A stretch of DNA of 64,000 nucleotides from NCBI GenBank assembly GCA_015056325.1, contig SVGL01000003.1, positions 1-64,000 of the forward strand, read 5' to 3'. Within the stretch, counting starts at the first letter, position 1. Each line of letters opens with the position of its first letter. This stretch comes from Clostridiales bacterium. GTDB lineage: Bacteria; Bacillota; Clostridia; Christensenellales; Aristaeellaceae. The notes under the pieces were generated by a model. The model saw only the letters and a list, made by a program, of their open reading frames with translations, was not told the origin of the DNA and made no database searches. Below, in pieces: positions 35,011-45,800 of the stretch. The position numbers and the translations under genes were made by a program.

Positions 35011-38000
35011 ATGTCTCAAGTAAATGAACTGCAGAAGAACATCCAGCAGGACGAGCTGCTCGATATTTCTGTCGAGCGCGTGAAGAAGCTGCCGGTTCCT
35101 CTTCTGGTGATTGGCCTGGGCGGCACTGGTGCCGGCATCGTCAATACCATCAAGACGACTTTTGCCCAGCGTTATGTCCTGCCCAAGGATAAGAACGGCC
35201 AGAATATCCCGATCCCGGAGCATACTGCCTACCTGGTGGTGGATACCGACTCCAACGCCAAGGGATCCCTGGACAACAACGAGTTTGTCAACATCACCGT
35301 GCCCGGCCTGGCGGACATCCTGCACCCCGCCAGCCGTGACTTCAACCTCTCCCGCGCGGAGAATGAGTGGGTCAACGCCAACCTGAATGCTGCGGCTTCC
35401 GGCATGGGCGCGGGCACCTACCGTCAGTCCGCCCGCTTCATGCTGAACCGTCAGTACAATGCGGTCAGCACCGCCATCAAGGGTGCGCTGACCAAGATCA
35501 GCACCGTGCAGCATGGCGCTGCCGAGCGTCTGGGCCGTATTGAGATCGTGATCTGCACCGGCATCTGCGGCGGTACCGGCTCCGGCACCTTCATGGATAT
35601 CCCTCAGATTGTCCGTCATATCATGGCGACGGAGCCTGCGCTGTCCGGCCGTGATTACAAGATCACCGGCTACATCGTCATGCCTGACGTGTCCTTGATT
35701 CCCCTGGCGGGCAACCCTCTGGCCGACGCGCTGCGCATGAACGGCTATGCCGCCCTGAAGGAGCTGGACTTCTGGATGCAGGTGGGCGACCACAAGACCC
35801 CCTACACCATGCAGTTCACCGACGGCACCAAGGTTGACTGGACCATGCCCCCCTATGACAACTGCATCCTGATGAGCGGCCGCTCCGTGGAAGGCACCGC
35901 CTTCACCAACGCTGCCCGCGTGGTGCAGACCACCATCGCCGAGAACCTGCTGCACTACCTCGCCAATGAGATTCCTGCCAAGGATTCCAAGGGCGAAGCG
36001 CAGTACACCTACATCAGCTACGAAGATAACCTCAAGCAGACCGTGAACATCATGGCCAAGCGTCTGCCTGTGAAGTACGGCTACCGTGCCATCGGCGCCT
36101 GCTCCAAGCGCATCCCCAAGAAGAAGACCCTGTACTTCGAGGGCGTGCAGCTCTTCAATACCTTCCTGCCCATGCGCGATGAGTACGGCCGTCTGGCTCC
36201 CAGCGACGCCCTGCTCAAGGACGGCCAGAGCGTTGCCCGCGCCCAGGCCATCATCGGCAATGTGCAGCAGCTCCATGCCAACTTTGCCAAGGACCTGACC
36301 CTGCCCGGCTTCTGCAATGTGACCGCGGCGGACAAGCCCCGCATTGAGGCCATGCAGCAGATGCAGCAGCGTCCCCACGATCAGGAGAACATCAAGCCCA
36401 CCATGTGGGTGGACTCCATCGTGAAGCCTGCCGCCGGCGTGACCGCAGAGAACTATCTCCAGGCCGCCTGGAAGCGCTTTGAGGACTTCTGCGCCTCCGT
36501 GATGAGCAAGCCGGAGCTGGGCCCCTATGCCCTGCGCGACTACCTGGATCACCCCGACAAGGGCCTGATCAAGGAGCTGGAGGCTCAGGTGCTGTCCTGG
36601 CAGAACCTGGCCCGTAAGTTCAAGAATGATCTGACCCCCCTCAAGCAAGCCTGTACGGCTACCTGGCCGGACTTTGAGCATCCGCCGCTGCTGGGCCGCA
36701 CCAAGGCGATCGAGGCCTATCTGCAGAACCTGAACAACTACTACTCCGGCTTGCGCAAGACCGGCTTCATGGAAGCGCATGCCCGTGCCGCCCAGCTGCT
36801 GCTGATGCGCGTCAACGAGTACCTGACCCAGGGCCTCAAGCCCATGTGCAGCGACGTGGAGCGTCTGTACGACATGTTCAACGAGACGCCCGCTGACGAT
36901 CCTACCTTGGGCTCCGACGTGCTGGATGTGGAGATCCTCAAGCCCCGCATTGAGCAGCAGTTCGCCTCCAGCAACGAGAACAAGCGCATCACGCTGGCGT
37001 TCCTGAAGGCGTTGTGCCTGGAGTCTCTGAAGAATGTGCCCAACAAGGATTCCGGCACCTCCGGCGTGACCTTCACCTATCGCAAGGAAGGCCGCGAGAA
37101 CGTGCTGGACGTCATGCGCGACACCCTCAACGAGTGCTTCGACGGCATCAACAACCAGTCCCTGGATGCGCTGATGGTGCAGGCTGTGGGCGAGGATGTA
37201 GGCCTGCAGCAGGACTTCATGAAGGACATCGCCGACTCCGTGATGACCAGCGCCCATCCCCTGTTCAGCCAGGACGGCGCCAGCGCCGGCGAGGTCAAGG
37301 CCGACTATTCCTACCTCTCCGTGCCGGATAATGCGCCTGAGCATATCAAGTACTTCAACCAGATCCTTGCCGTTGAGCATGTCCAGGCCAAGGGCAGCTC
37401 CCTGCGCGACCACATCAACTGCCTCATGGCGTGGGATGGTCTGCCCATATACCGCTACAGCATGATGCAGGAGCTGCGCCAGGCGTATGCCAACGGCCTG
37501 GTGAAGCCCGAGGTCAGCATGGGCGTCCATCTGGTGTGGAACGGCAACAGCGACGCGGAGTACACCAACAACTGGTGCCGTCTGCCCGAGCCCCGTCCCT
37601 TCTTCTTCTTCTCTTCCCATGGCGATGCTGTGGAAGAGAATGCCTGGAACGAGGCCCGCGCCATGACCGAGCGTGCCATCAAGTGCGGCATGCTGGAGGT
37701 CAACACCAATAACATCGCGCCTGTGTTCAATCTGCATGTGTTCTGGACCGACATGCACCGCAATACCCCCGTGCCCGCCAACGTGCTGGCCAACCGTGTG
37801 CAGAGCATCCTGGACCAGAAGATGGATCCCGCGACCGGCGCGACCCTGACCCCCGATCAGAAGCTGGCGATGATCAAGGCCTACGAGGCAGAGTCCGTCG
37901 TCACCACCCTGGAGCCCGGCAAGTCCTCCGAGTGCATGGCGGCTTACCTGGGCCTGGTTGGTCAGGACATCGATCCCTGGGCCACCGAGGTTGCCATTGA

Positions 38001-38664
38001 TCCCATGCGCCGTGCCAAGGCCCAGCAGAACCACAAGCAGCTGTCCGAGCTGATGGCCGCTGCGGTGCTGAGCGCCAATCCCCGCCTGCTGCTGGTGCTG
38101 AAGAACCAGCTGGAGGGCTTCGAAGTGATTGCCAAGGCGAAGGACGAAATCGAGGGCCAGACCAAGATCTGGGCGCCCCGTATCGCCTATGCCGAGACCT
38201 ATGCCAAGATGATGGTCCATGGCCTGCTGCGCTTCTCTGCGGTTGGCGCGACCTTCACCGACGACATGGGCACCATGACCCCTGTGCTCCAGGAGGTCCT
38301 GGTGAAGGACGACCTGAAGGCTCAGAGCGTGTTCACCAAGGTGGGCGCTTATCTGGCCGACCTGCCCGAGAGCAACCAGGTCCGTATGCTGCTTGATCAT
38401 CAGGTGCAGATGAAGGAAGCCGAGTTCGCGCAGAAGGACCTCACCGGTCTGCTGACCAAGGAAGACTGCACCACTGGCATCGCCATCTGCGACCGCATGA
38501 AGACCCTGGTGGAGAACGAGCTGCGCCAGAAGAAGGCTGCCCTGACCCAGCTGGGCGCCGATGTGGCCACGCTGAACAAGTGCATTGCCATGCTGACTGC
38601 CGTGACGAACTTCTTCGAGCAGCGCAAGGGCCAGCTGACCTTCGCCATGCAGATGATGATCTGA
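35011..38664 (+). CDS. Tubulin/FtsZ-like GTPase (FtsZ-like family 1 type)
   Basis: A 1217-residue cytoplasmic protein. Its N-terminal third has the tubulin-superfamily nucleotide-binding layout: a first-loop motif LLVIGLGGTGAGIVN (residues 31-45), an acidic strand YLVVDTDSN, and the glycine-rich T4 signature GICGGTGSGTFMD (near 185-197). The remaining ~850 residues are mostly helical without a recognised fold. This matches Pfam-type tubulin-like proteins and the large FtsZ-like family described by Makarova and Koonin (2010), not FtsZ itself, which is about 350-400 residues. It is expected to bind GTP and polymerise. It sits next to vWA and GTPase genes, as in that family. ATG 35011 is favoured over the GTG at 35002. 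Confidence 0.88.
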   Translation: MSQVNELQKNIQQDELLDISVERVKKLPVPLLVIGLGGTGAGIVNTIKTTFAQRYVLPKDKNGQNIPIPEHTAYLVVDTDSNAKGSLDNNEFVNITVPGLADILHPASRDFNLSRAENEWVNANLNAAASGMGAGTYRQSARFMLNRQYNAVSTAIKGALTKISTVQHGAAERLGRIEIVICTGICGGTGSGTFMDIPQIVRHIMATEPALSGRDYKITGYIVMPDVSLIPLAGNPLADALRMNGYAALKELDFWMQVGDHKTPYTMQFTDGTKVDWTMPPYDNCILMSGRSVEGTAFTNAARVVQTTIAENLLHYLANEIPAKDSKGEAQYTYISYEDNLKQTVNIMAKRLPVKYGYRAIGACSKRIPKKKTLYFEGVQLFNTFLPMRDEYGRLAPSDALLKDGQSVARAQAIIGNVQQLHANFAKDLTLPGFCNVTAADKPRIEAMQQMQQRPHDQENIKPTMWVDSIVKPAAGVTAENYLQAAWKRFEDFCASVMSKPELGPYALRDYLDHPDKGLIKELEAQVLSWQNLARKFKNDLTPLKQACTATWPDFEHPPLLGRTKAIEAYLQNLNNYYSGLRKTGFMEAHARAAQLLLMRVNEYLTQGLKPMCSDVERLYDMFNETPADDPTLGSDVLDVEILKPRIEQQFASSNENKRITLAFLKALCLESLKNVPNKDSGTSGVTFTYRKEGRENVLDVMRDTLNECFDGINNQSLDALMVQAVGEDVGLQQDFMKDIADSVMTSAHPLFSQDGASAGEVKADYSYLSVPDNAPEHIKYFNQILAVEHVQAKGSSLRDHINCLMAWDGLPIYRYSMMQELRQAYANGLVKPEVSMGVHLVWNGNSDAEYTNNWCRLPEPRPFFFFSSHGDAVEENAWNEARAMTERAIKCGMLEVNTNNIAPVFNLHVFWTDMHRNTPVPANVLANRVQSILDQKMDPATGATLTPDQKLAMIKAYEAESVVTTLEPGKSSECMAAYLGLVGQDIDPWATEVAIDPMRRAKAQQNHKQLSELMAAAVLSANPRLLLVLKNQLEGFEVIAKAKDEIEGQTKIWAPRIAYAETYAKMMVHGLLRFSAVGATFTDDMGTMTPVLQEVLVKDDLKAQSVFTKVGAYLADLPESNQVRMLLDHQVQMKEAEFAQKDLTGLLTKEDCTTGIAICDRMKTLVENELRQKKAALTQLGADVATLNKCIAMLTAVTNFFEQRKGQLTFAMQMMI

Positions 38665-38685
38665 TCCCTGTTATTTCATACGCCA

Positions 38686-38712
38686 CCCGACACAGCATTT
38701 TGCTGTGTCGGG
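38686..38712 (+). other. Intercistronic stem-loop after the tubulin-like gene
   Basis: CCCGACACAGCA and TGCTGTGTCGGG form a perfect 12-bp stem with a three-base loop. No U run follows, so it is unlikely to be a simple terminator. It may be an mRNA processing or stability element that sets the relative amounts of the tubulin-like protein and the downstream products. Confidence 0.6.
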
Positions 38713-38747
38713 GGCATTCCATTTCTTGATACAGGAGGTATCCTGCC

Positions 38748-41285
38748 TTGCCTTTCACACCGCATAACATCAGCGCCATCGTTCTGTATGGCAAGAAATC
38801 CTGTAACCGACTGCTGGAGTTTCTGAATCACTGGCAGACGATCCTGGTGGACCATGCGTGGGATCGCTATCTCTTTTTGTGCGTTACGGCCGAAAATGAA
38901 GATTGGCAGTTCCCCGGAGAGGGCGATATCACTCCTGGTACGCAGGAGCTGCTCAACAAGCAGATCGTGCGCTGCATGCACATCAAGCTCAAGGCCGATC
39001 AGCCTCAAACCTGGATGATGCCGACCAATTTCCTGGAGGATCTGGGCTTCAAGCTGAGCATCGGCAAGGTGATGGTGCATGTTCTGTGTGATGACCTGAG
39101 CACTGCGCCGCCTGCGGAAGCTGCCATTTCCCTGGCGGAATCGGCGGTGAACACGCTTGGCAGGGGCAATGTGCACTGCCTGTACTACCTGATGCTGCGG
39201 GATCATCTTGCGGCCCGCAAGCAGCAGAAGAAGCTGGTGCTGGAAATCAGCAAGCGTCAGCCCGAGGCCATTGTGTACCTGCTCAGCAACGTGGCGCAAG
39301 ATGGCGCCCGTCTGCATAAGTACGAGATCCGGCGTGCAGCCATGTGTGAGATTCTGGTGGCTTCTGACGGCAGAAGACACTACCATCCGCCAATGGTGTA
39401 TTCTCTGGGCTATACCAGCCTGAACGCCAACGACCAGGAGCTCCTCTCCCTTCGCCGCAACGCCATTGCCAACAAGCTGCGGGAGCATTATGAGGAGCCC
39501 ATTACCAAGCTGGAAGCCTGGAACATCCTGACCATGGAAACCGGTCAGGCCCCCCATGAGTTCAATGATTTCACCATCCCCAGCGCTGTGACAGCCTGGG
39601 TGGAGAGCATTGCCAACAAGTTCGTGATCAGCCCGAAGAATCGCGAATTGGAAAACCTTCGCCTTCTGTCCGGCATTACTACCCCTGAAGCTGCGGTTGG
39701 CCTGACAGAGGCATGCAAAAAGTTCTTTGATGTGAATATGACAGCCCGTACCGACATTGCCCTGCGCAGAAAGGTGGATAACCACATTGCCAATGTGGTT
39801 GCCAGGCTGCGCCAGTGCATCAACATGCAGGGCTTCCCCCTTGCGATGCTGCACAGCATGATGGACGCGCTGAAGAATATAGACAAGAAAAACGATCAGC
39901 AGATTGTTGTGGCTCTGCCCAAAAAGAAGATCTTCCAGCCCAAGGATGAGTATCTCAGCCAATGCGCACACCTGGTAGCAGAACAGGTGCGGACGGTGCA
40001 TGTGTCCCGCGCAGCAGCGAAGGTCGCGGCTTGCCTGGCCGTCGGCTTCAAGCGCGTGGAGAATATCATCGAGAAGGTGCAGAGCGGCGACAATTTCGCT
40101 CATCTGCTGACGGAGCATACGGTGCTGGCCGCTGAGGAGGTCAACCTCCAGGGCAAGTACCCCAAGTACTCCGCTGCCATTGCAGATACCATTCACGACG
40201 GCGCGCTGCACCTCTTCGGTAAGGACTGGCTGCAGAGCGCGGGTACCATCTATACCGAGGATTTCAAGGTGGATGCGGCTGCGGTCCGCAAGCTGATGGA
40301 GCAGGGCGTGAACGTGCTGCACAAGCATATGCCCAACGGCTTCAACACCACCTTCATGGATGCGCTGCACACTGAGTTTGATACGGATACCGCCATGAGC
40401 GCCTTCCTGGATCATTACCTCTTCAACAGCAGGCGCCATATGTTCAACTGTCCCTTCATCACGCCCTCTACCCTGGATGACGACATCATGTACTATGTGG
40501 ATGATGATCTGGTCAGGATGCCCTGGGTGGCGGCGCAGGGAGACAAGGCCATCGTGGCCAACAACGATAACATTGAGAAGCTGGCCTTCGTGAAGCTGAA
40601 TCAGTCGCTGGAATGGCTGGCAAATCAGTGGCCGGGCGAGAACCGCTACTTTGGTGAGCATGATGACCGAATTGGCGGTATTGGCGGCACCTGGATTGGT
40701 GACAGCGTGGGCGGCAGCAAGGCCAGTTATGCGGCCTACACGCCGGAGGCCCCCAAGGCAGCAGCCGGAACGGAGGGGAATCCCCGCAACATCCACCTGG
40801 TCCGCAACGGCGACAGGTTCCTGCTTTGCTGGAACTGGGAAGCAGGCGTCGAAGCGGTGCTGGTATCCATCAACGGCCAGCATGCTGTACCGATGGCTGC
40901 GGGCACCTACAATCTCTCGGGCGGCATGGATGTGACCGACAGCCTCAAATTTGGCCGCAATGAGTTCGAGCTGAAGCGCAAGAACCTGGCGCCCTACGGC
41001 AAAGTCAGCCTGTGCGGCAAACAGTACCCGGTCAAGTTCAAATTTGTGTCTTCCCCCAAGGGCGGAGTTCAGCTGAAGTTGGACGGCCGCATCCCCCCCA
41101 ACACATCGCTCCTGCTGGGCGAGTGCACCGCAAAGGATACCTACTGTTTCTATCCCGTGGCGGCCAGAGGTCTGACAGGCGCCGTCAACTACGATGGTCT
41201 GATGCTGATGGGCACCTATAAGCTGATGGTTTCCCCGGAGGATAAGTTCCCGCTGGTCAATCCGGTGCAGGATATCAGCCTTTGA
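38748..41285 (+). CDS. Large soluble protein of the tubulin-like locus, unknown fold
   Basis: An 845-residue protein without signal or membrane segments, so cytoplasmic. The first ~130 residues look alpha/beta (ISAIVLYGKKSCNRLLEF, KVMVHVLCDDL). The centre is a long helical region, and the last ~180 residues are strand-rich (NIHLVRNGDRFLLCWNW, YPVKFKFVSSPKGG), like an immunoglobulin or fibronectin module. I do not recognise a family. The start is a TTG at 38748, supported by AGGAGGT at 38733-38739; no ATG with a site is nearby. Its place between the tubulin-like protein and the GTPase suggests an adaptor for one of them. Confidence 0.7.
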   Translation: MPFTPHNISAIVLYGKKSCNRLLEFLNHWQTILVDHAWDRYLFLCVTAENEDWQFPGEGDITPGTQELLNKQIVRCMHIKLKADQPQTWMMPTNFLEDLGFKLSIGKVMVHVLCDDLSTAPPAEAAISLAESAVNTLGRGNVHCLYYLMLRDHLAARKQQKKLVLEISKRQPEAIVYLLSNVAQDGARLHKYEIRRAAMCEILVASDGRRHYHPPMVYSLGYTSLNANDQELLSLRRNAIANKLREHYEEPITKLEAWNILTMETGQAPHEFNDFTIPSAVTAWVESIANKFVISPKNRELENLRLLSGITTPEAAVGLTEACKKFFDVNMTARTDIALRRKVDNHIANVVARLRQCINMQGFPLAMLHSMMDALKNIDKKNDQQIVVALPKKKIFQPKDEYLSQCAHLVAEQVRTVHVSRAAAKVAACLAVGFKRVENIIEKVQSGDNFAHLLTEHTVLAAEEVNLQGKYPKYSAAIADTIHDGALHLFGKDWLQSAGTIYTEDFKVDAAAVRKLMEQGVNVLHKHMPNGFNTTFMDALHTEFDTDTAMSAFLDHYLFNSRRHMFNCPFITPSTLDDDIMYYVDDDLVRMPWVAAQGDKAIVANNDNIEKLAFVKLNQSLEWLANQWPGENRYFGEHDDRIGGIGGTWIGDSVGGSKASYAAYTPEAPKAAAGTEGNPRNIHLVRNGDRFLLCWNWEAGVEAVLVSINGQHAVPMAAGTYNLSGGMDVTDSLKFGRNEFELKRKNLAPYGKVSLCGKQYPVKFKFVSSPKGGVQLKLDGRIPPNTSLLLGECTAKDTYCFYPVAARGLTGAVNYDGLMLMGTYKLMVSPEDKFPLVNPVQDISL

Positions 41286-41318
41286 TCACAGCAGATTAAC
41301 GAAAGAGAGGCCAAGAAT

Positions 41319-42803
41319 ATGGCAGTACATGCTTTCATTTGCCCCTATTGCGGCAAAAAGATTGACGAGTCGAACATCCTCTTTGTGTACGATGGCTATC
41401 CCACCCTGTATGCGGATACGGTGCGCTTCAACTTCCTGACGAAGTGTTCCTCCCAGTGGCCTTTTGACAACGGCGATCGCTTCAGGGGTCTGTACTTCCA
41501 TCCCGTGCCGGAAAACACCAAATACGAGGACTCCAAGCACGTGCCCGTGGTGACCTATGCCCGTCTGTCTGCGGGCCTCACGCCCCGTGAGCTGGCTGAC
41601 CCGGATATGCTCAATGCCACCGGCGAAGAGAAGCCCGAGCCCAATGACGATCCTGTTGCGATTTCCAACCGTGCCTGCCCCCACTGCCACTGCCGCCTGC
41701 CCAACAACTACGGCGTATATGACACCATGTTCGTGAGCATGATGGGCGGCCGTGCTGCGGGCAAGACCGCCTTCCTGCTGGCGATGATCCATCAGCTTTC
41801 CACCCAGCTGCCCTCCCGCGCGCTGGGCAGTGCGCAGCTGCACGCGGAAAGCCAGATCTTCTACAACCTGCAGAACGAATACTACCAGTCCCACAACGGC
41901 ACCACCCTGCCTACCCCCAAGGACGAGCGCCTCTTCCCCTTCGTGTTTGAATACACCTACTTCAACAACAATGTCACGAAGAAGTGCTTTGTCGTGATTT
42001 ACGATATCGCAGGTGAAGGTATGTCCCAGCCGGACTACCTGCTGGGTCACCTGGGCATCAAGCAGGCCAAGACTGTGCTGCTGATGCTGGATCCCAACAT
42101 GCTTAACGTTGGCGGCTACGACGCTGCCATCCATTCCATCGCCAAGGACACCATCGAGCCCGCCCCCGGCATGGAGAATCAGTATGACTCCGAAGCCACG
42201 GCCGAGAGCCATGACTTCTATGATTCCCCGCTGACGGCCTTCCTGGCACAGTCGGTTGTGGCCAACCGTACCCTGGGCGTTCTGGAGGATGTGCGCAACG
42301 TCATCGCCGTGACCACCAAGATGGACCAGCCTCTGATGGTTGAGCCCAAGCACTTCGGCGGCAACTGCATCCTCAAGGAAGACCTGGGCAATGCCCACCA
42401 GGGCGGCCTGGATCTGGCGGTGATCAACAAGGTGCACAGCGATGTGAGCACCTTCTATGAGCGCTACCATCTCGGCCTGGTGGACGCCGTGCGCGCTGCC
42501 TTCTCCGGCGGCCAGCAGGAAAAGGTGAAGGTGATCGCCCTGGCGTGCAGTACCTACACCCGTGTTCCCGGCGAGAACATCAGGTTCACCAACGGCTTCC
42601 AGGAGGCCGCCCCCAAGCACCGCATTATCGAGCCCTTCCTCGTGCTGCTGCACCTGGCCGGTATGATTCCGGTGCGCGGCGCCAAGCCTGAACCTCGTCC
42701 TGATCCCAAGCCCATCAAGGATGACGGCAAGGGTGGCAAAGGCGGCAAGGGTGGCAAGAAGAAGGAAAAGGGCGGCTGGTTCGGCCGGAAAAAGGACAAG
42801 TAA
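41319..42803 (+). CDS. Zinc-ribbon TRAFAC-type GTPase of the tubulin-like locus
   Basis: A 494-residue protein. An N-terminal zinc ribbon is split around an insert: CPYC at residues 8-11 and CPHC near 117-120. The Walker A is GGRAAGKT (143-150), the switch II-like segment is YDIAGEG near residue 228, and TKMD near 332 stands in for NKxD, which favours guanine binding. The C-terminus is a Gly/Lys-rich tail (GKGGKGGKGG, then Lys-rich) that could bind membrane lipids or nucleic acid. It matches the distinct GTPase partner reported with the FtsZ-like family 1 proteins. It probably controls assembly of the complex. Confidence 0.85.
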   Translation: MAVHAFICPYCGKKIDESNILFVYDGYPTLYADTVRFNFLTKCSSQWPFDNGDRFRGLYFHPVPENTKYEDSKHVPVVTYARLSAGLTPRELADPDMLNATGEEKPEPNDDPVAISNRACPHCHCRLPNNYGVYDTMFVSMMGGRAAGKTAFLLAMIHQLSTQLPSRALGSAQLHAESQIFYNLQNEYYQSHNGTTLPTPKDERLFPFVFEYTYFNNNVTKKCFVVIYDIAGEGMSQPDYLLGHLGIKQAKTVLLMLDPNMLNVGGYDAAIHSIAKDTIEPAPGMENQYDSEATAESHDFYDSPLTAFLAQSVVANRTLGVLEDVRNVIAVTTKMDQPLMVEPKHFGGNCILKEDLGNAHQGGLDLAVINKVHSDVSTFYERYHLGLVDAVRAAFSGGQQEKVKVIALACSTYTRVPGENIRFTNGFQEAAPKHRIIEPFLVLLHLAGMIPVRGAKPEPRPDPKPIKDDGKGGKGGKGGKKKEKGGWFGRKKDK

Positions 42804-42833
42804 TAATCCCTTGATAGTATGAGGTGATCGTGT

Positions 42834-45800
42834 ATGAATGCAGCCTATCGTCTGATGGGTAACTTCCCCTCCCGAGGCTTTGGCGACAGCCTGTCCTCCG
42901 CCGACTTCAACAGCAGTGCGGCGATTGTCAGCGGCAAGGACGCCCGTCTGCCCATGAGCGGCGCGCCCCGTGTTCGTACGCCCCAGGCGCCCGGCGAGGT
43001 CACGGAAGCATATCATGCCTATGAGATTCACCCGCTGAGCTATGGCCAGCTGACGGTGATGTACTCTGCAACGGGCTCCATGATGCAGGTCAATGGTGCG
43101 GCAACCCGCCCCTGCACCTACACCAATGCCGTGACCTGGACGGGGGAGGGCGTCCCCGCGTATGTCTCCGGTGACGAGGCGATGTGCAGCATGCTGCGCT
43201 ACAACGACTTTGTCACCCTGCAGGAGCTGTGGGTGCTGCCCAAGGATGTGAGCAGCCTGCCCCCCAAGCCCTGGGTGGAGGATGCCGCTGTCAAGCTGGA
43301 TTACACCCTCACTGCGCCGGTGAGTGACGAGATGCTGCGCTCGCTGCTGGTTAACTATTGGCGCGCTGCGTCGCTGCAGTTCTTCGGCCCCTGGGATTCG
43401 GGCAAGCGTATGGCCTGCCTGTACCAGGATGATCTGCTGATGAGCCATGTTTCCAACCGCGACCGTACCTTCACCGTGTGCATCTCCCATGAGGATGACT
43501 GCCATGCCCTGGTGCCCCAGGCAAAGGGCTTCCTGTGGCAGATGATCCTTAAAAATCTGCCCGCGCAGATCCGCAATATCACCTCGGTGGCGGCGGCTGT
43601 GCCCATGCAGCATGCCCTGTCCCTGTACCGTGATGCGGCTATGTGCGTGGTCTATCCCACGGCGGACGCTACCTTTGATTTCAACACCGGCAAGTTCCCT
43701 GCGCTGGAGGTGGACGAGGATCGCTTCATGCAGCAGGTGCTCAAGGGCAACCAGGGTGCACTGCTCAAGCAGATGCATACCCGTTTTGCCTCTCTTACCG
43801 GCAAGATGCTGCTGGATGAGTGCCCCTTCATGGCAGATTTTGACCTGGCCCTGGCGCTCTACCGCATCGAGAATACGGCGGATGATTGGACGCTGCTGTC
43901 CAACTGGTATGCGGTGCATCGTCATCTGGGTCAGCGCCATGAGATCCAGGGCGATATGGCTGCCCGCGTGATGCAGGATGTGGATGAGTACGTTGCCAGC
44001 CGCCTGCGCGGCCGTGAGACGGAAGTGGCCCAGCTGCTGACCAGCCAGAAGGATCGCCTCAATGGCCTCAAGGCCGCTGGTCTGCAGTCCTTCCTGTGGG
44101 AAAAGGCGACTTATTCTGCCGGCAGCTACTGCGAGGTGCCCGCCCGGATTACCCTCGCTTGCCAGGGCATGGAAGGCGCGGTGTTCTTCACTGAGCTGCC
44201 TGCTGCCAAGGCTGTGCCGGAGAATGATGTGGCCGTGCAGCGCATGGCGGGCCTGCTTTCCTCGGTGCTGAATGCTCACTACCTGAACGGGCGGCTGACG
44301 GATCAGCAGATCAAGCAGATCAAGGTGCGCGGGCAGGAAATCTACCGTACCTGCAAGCCCTTCCACGATGCGATGGCGATGTATCTGGCCACTTATCAGA
44401 ACAGGCATCCCGAAGATCGCATTCGCCTGCTGGATCTGGCGACCCAGTATCTGGACGCGGATGAGCAGGCTGCAGAGGCCCTCAAGATGCTGGCCGGTCG
44501 TCTGGATCAGCCCGTAACGACCCAGGAGAGCGAAGCCATCAGTAGCCTCTGGGCCCGTCTGAAGCATCCTGCGGTCGTCCAGAACGAGCTGAATAACTAC
44601 ATTGCGGCGCTGTATGTGCGCTACTTTGACGACCTGAGCGTCGTCAGTCAGAGCGTCAGCAAGCTGGGTGCGAACATCACCGGCGCGCTGGTGAAGGTGT
44701 TCTCCGAGGAACCCGGCTGCAGCCTGCGTGTGAATGGAAAGAACTTTGCCAGCATCCTGGGCCAGGACGATAAGGCTGACTGCCTCCTGGCGGCGGCACG
44801 CAACCTGGCGGAGGTGGAGCCGGCGTACCGTGCGTACCTGGCATATCAGCTGAAGCTGTCCGTGCGCAGCGGCGAAAGCCTGTATCATTGGATCGTTGAT
44901 ATGATCAACCGCTCGCTGCATACCCGGATGTACCATGGCGCGGAGGTCAAGGGCGCATTCCTGGCCTGGTGCACCGAGCTGGTGATGGACTACACGCTGA
45001 ACTATGCCCTGGCAGCCAAGCGTCTGCCGGAGAAGGAAGCCTTTGGCCGTATGCTCAAGCTGGCAACGGAGAAGTCTCCTGTGTTCAGCCGCCGCATGTC
45101 CATGGTGCTCAATGTGTATGAGACGCTGCTGCAGGCAAACGCTCCCGAGGCGGAGCGCCAGGCACAGCAGCTGGCACCCTACCTGACCGGAATCCAGAGC
45201 GGCACCATGCTTCAGCAGGTGACCAGCACCTATGTTGGCGTGCTGCTGCAGAATGAGATGCAGAAGGCCAAATTCTGGGATGTGATGAACCGCAAGGACG
45301 TCATTTCCCACCTCCAGCGGACTGGTGCCCTGCCCAAGCAGATCTTCGACAAGGCGACCAGGCAGGCTGCGGCGGTTTGCATCCGGCAGGAGATGGCGGC
45401 GATTCCCCAGCCCTCGGGATACCGGGCGCTGTTCAATGACTACGCCTCTTCGGAGAATCGCTTCAAGCGCAGCTTCGGCATCGCAGACTTCCAGACCGAT
45501 GCGACCATCTCTGTGCTGTGGCATGAGGTGGCTGCCCAGACCTTCCTGGAGCGATTCGAGGGATTCTTCCAGGCCTGCACCAGCATTGATGAGGCGCGCA
45601 GCCTGCTGGAGGTCGCAGAGAACACCATCGGCGTGCGCCAGAAGGCGAACGACGCCCAGACGGGCCGCATCATCCGCCTGCTGAAGGATGTGCAGTCTGC
45701 TATTCACAACCTGCCGGATGAGCGGCAATTGTTTAACCGGATGGTGGCAATGGCGATGAGCCTGCGCGTCACCCAGTCTGACAAGGCGCTGAAGCTGGTG

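Noticed and set aside
35011-38664. Calling the tubulin-like gene ftsZ
   Set aside because: The protein is about three times the length of FtsZ, the surrounding genes are not division genes, and motif spacing differs.
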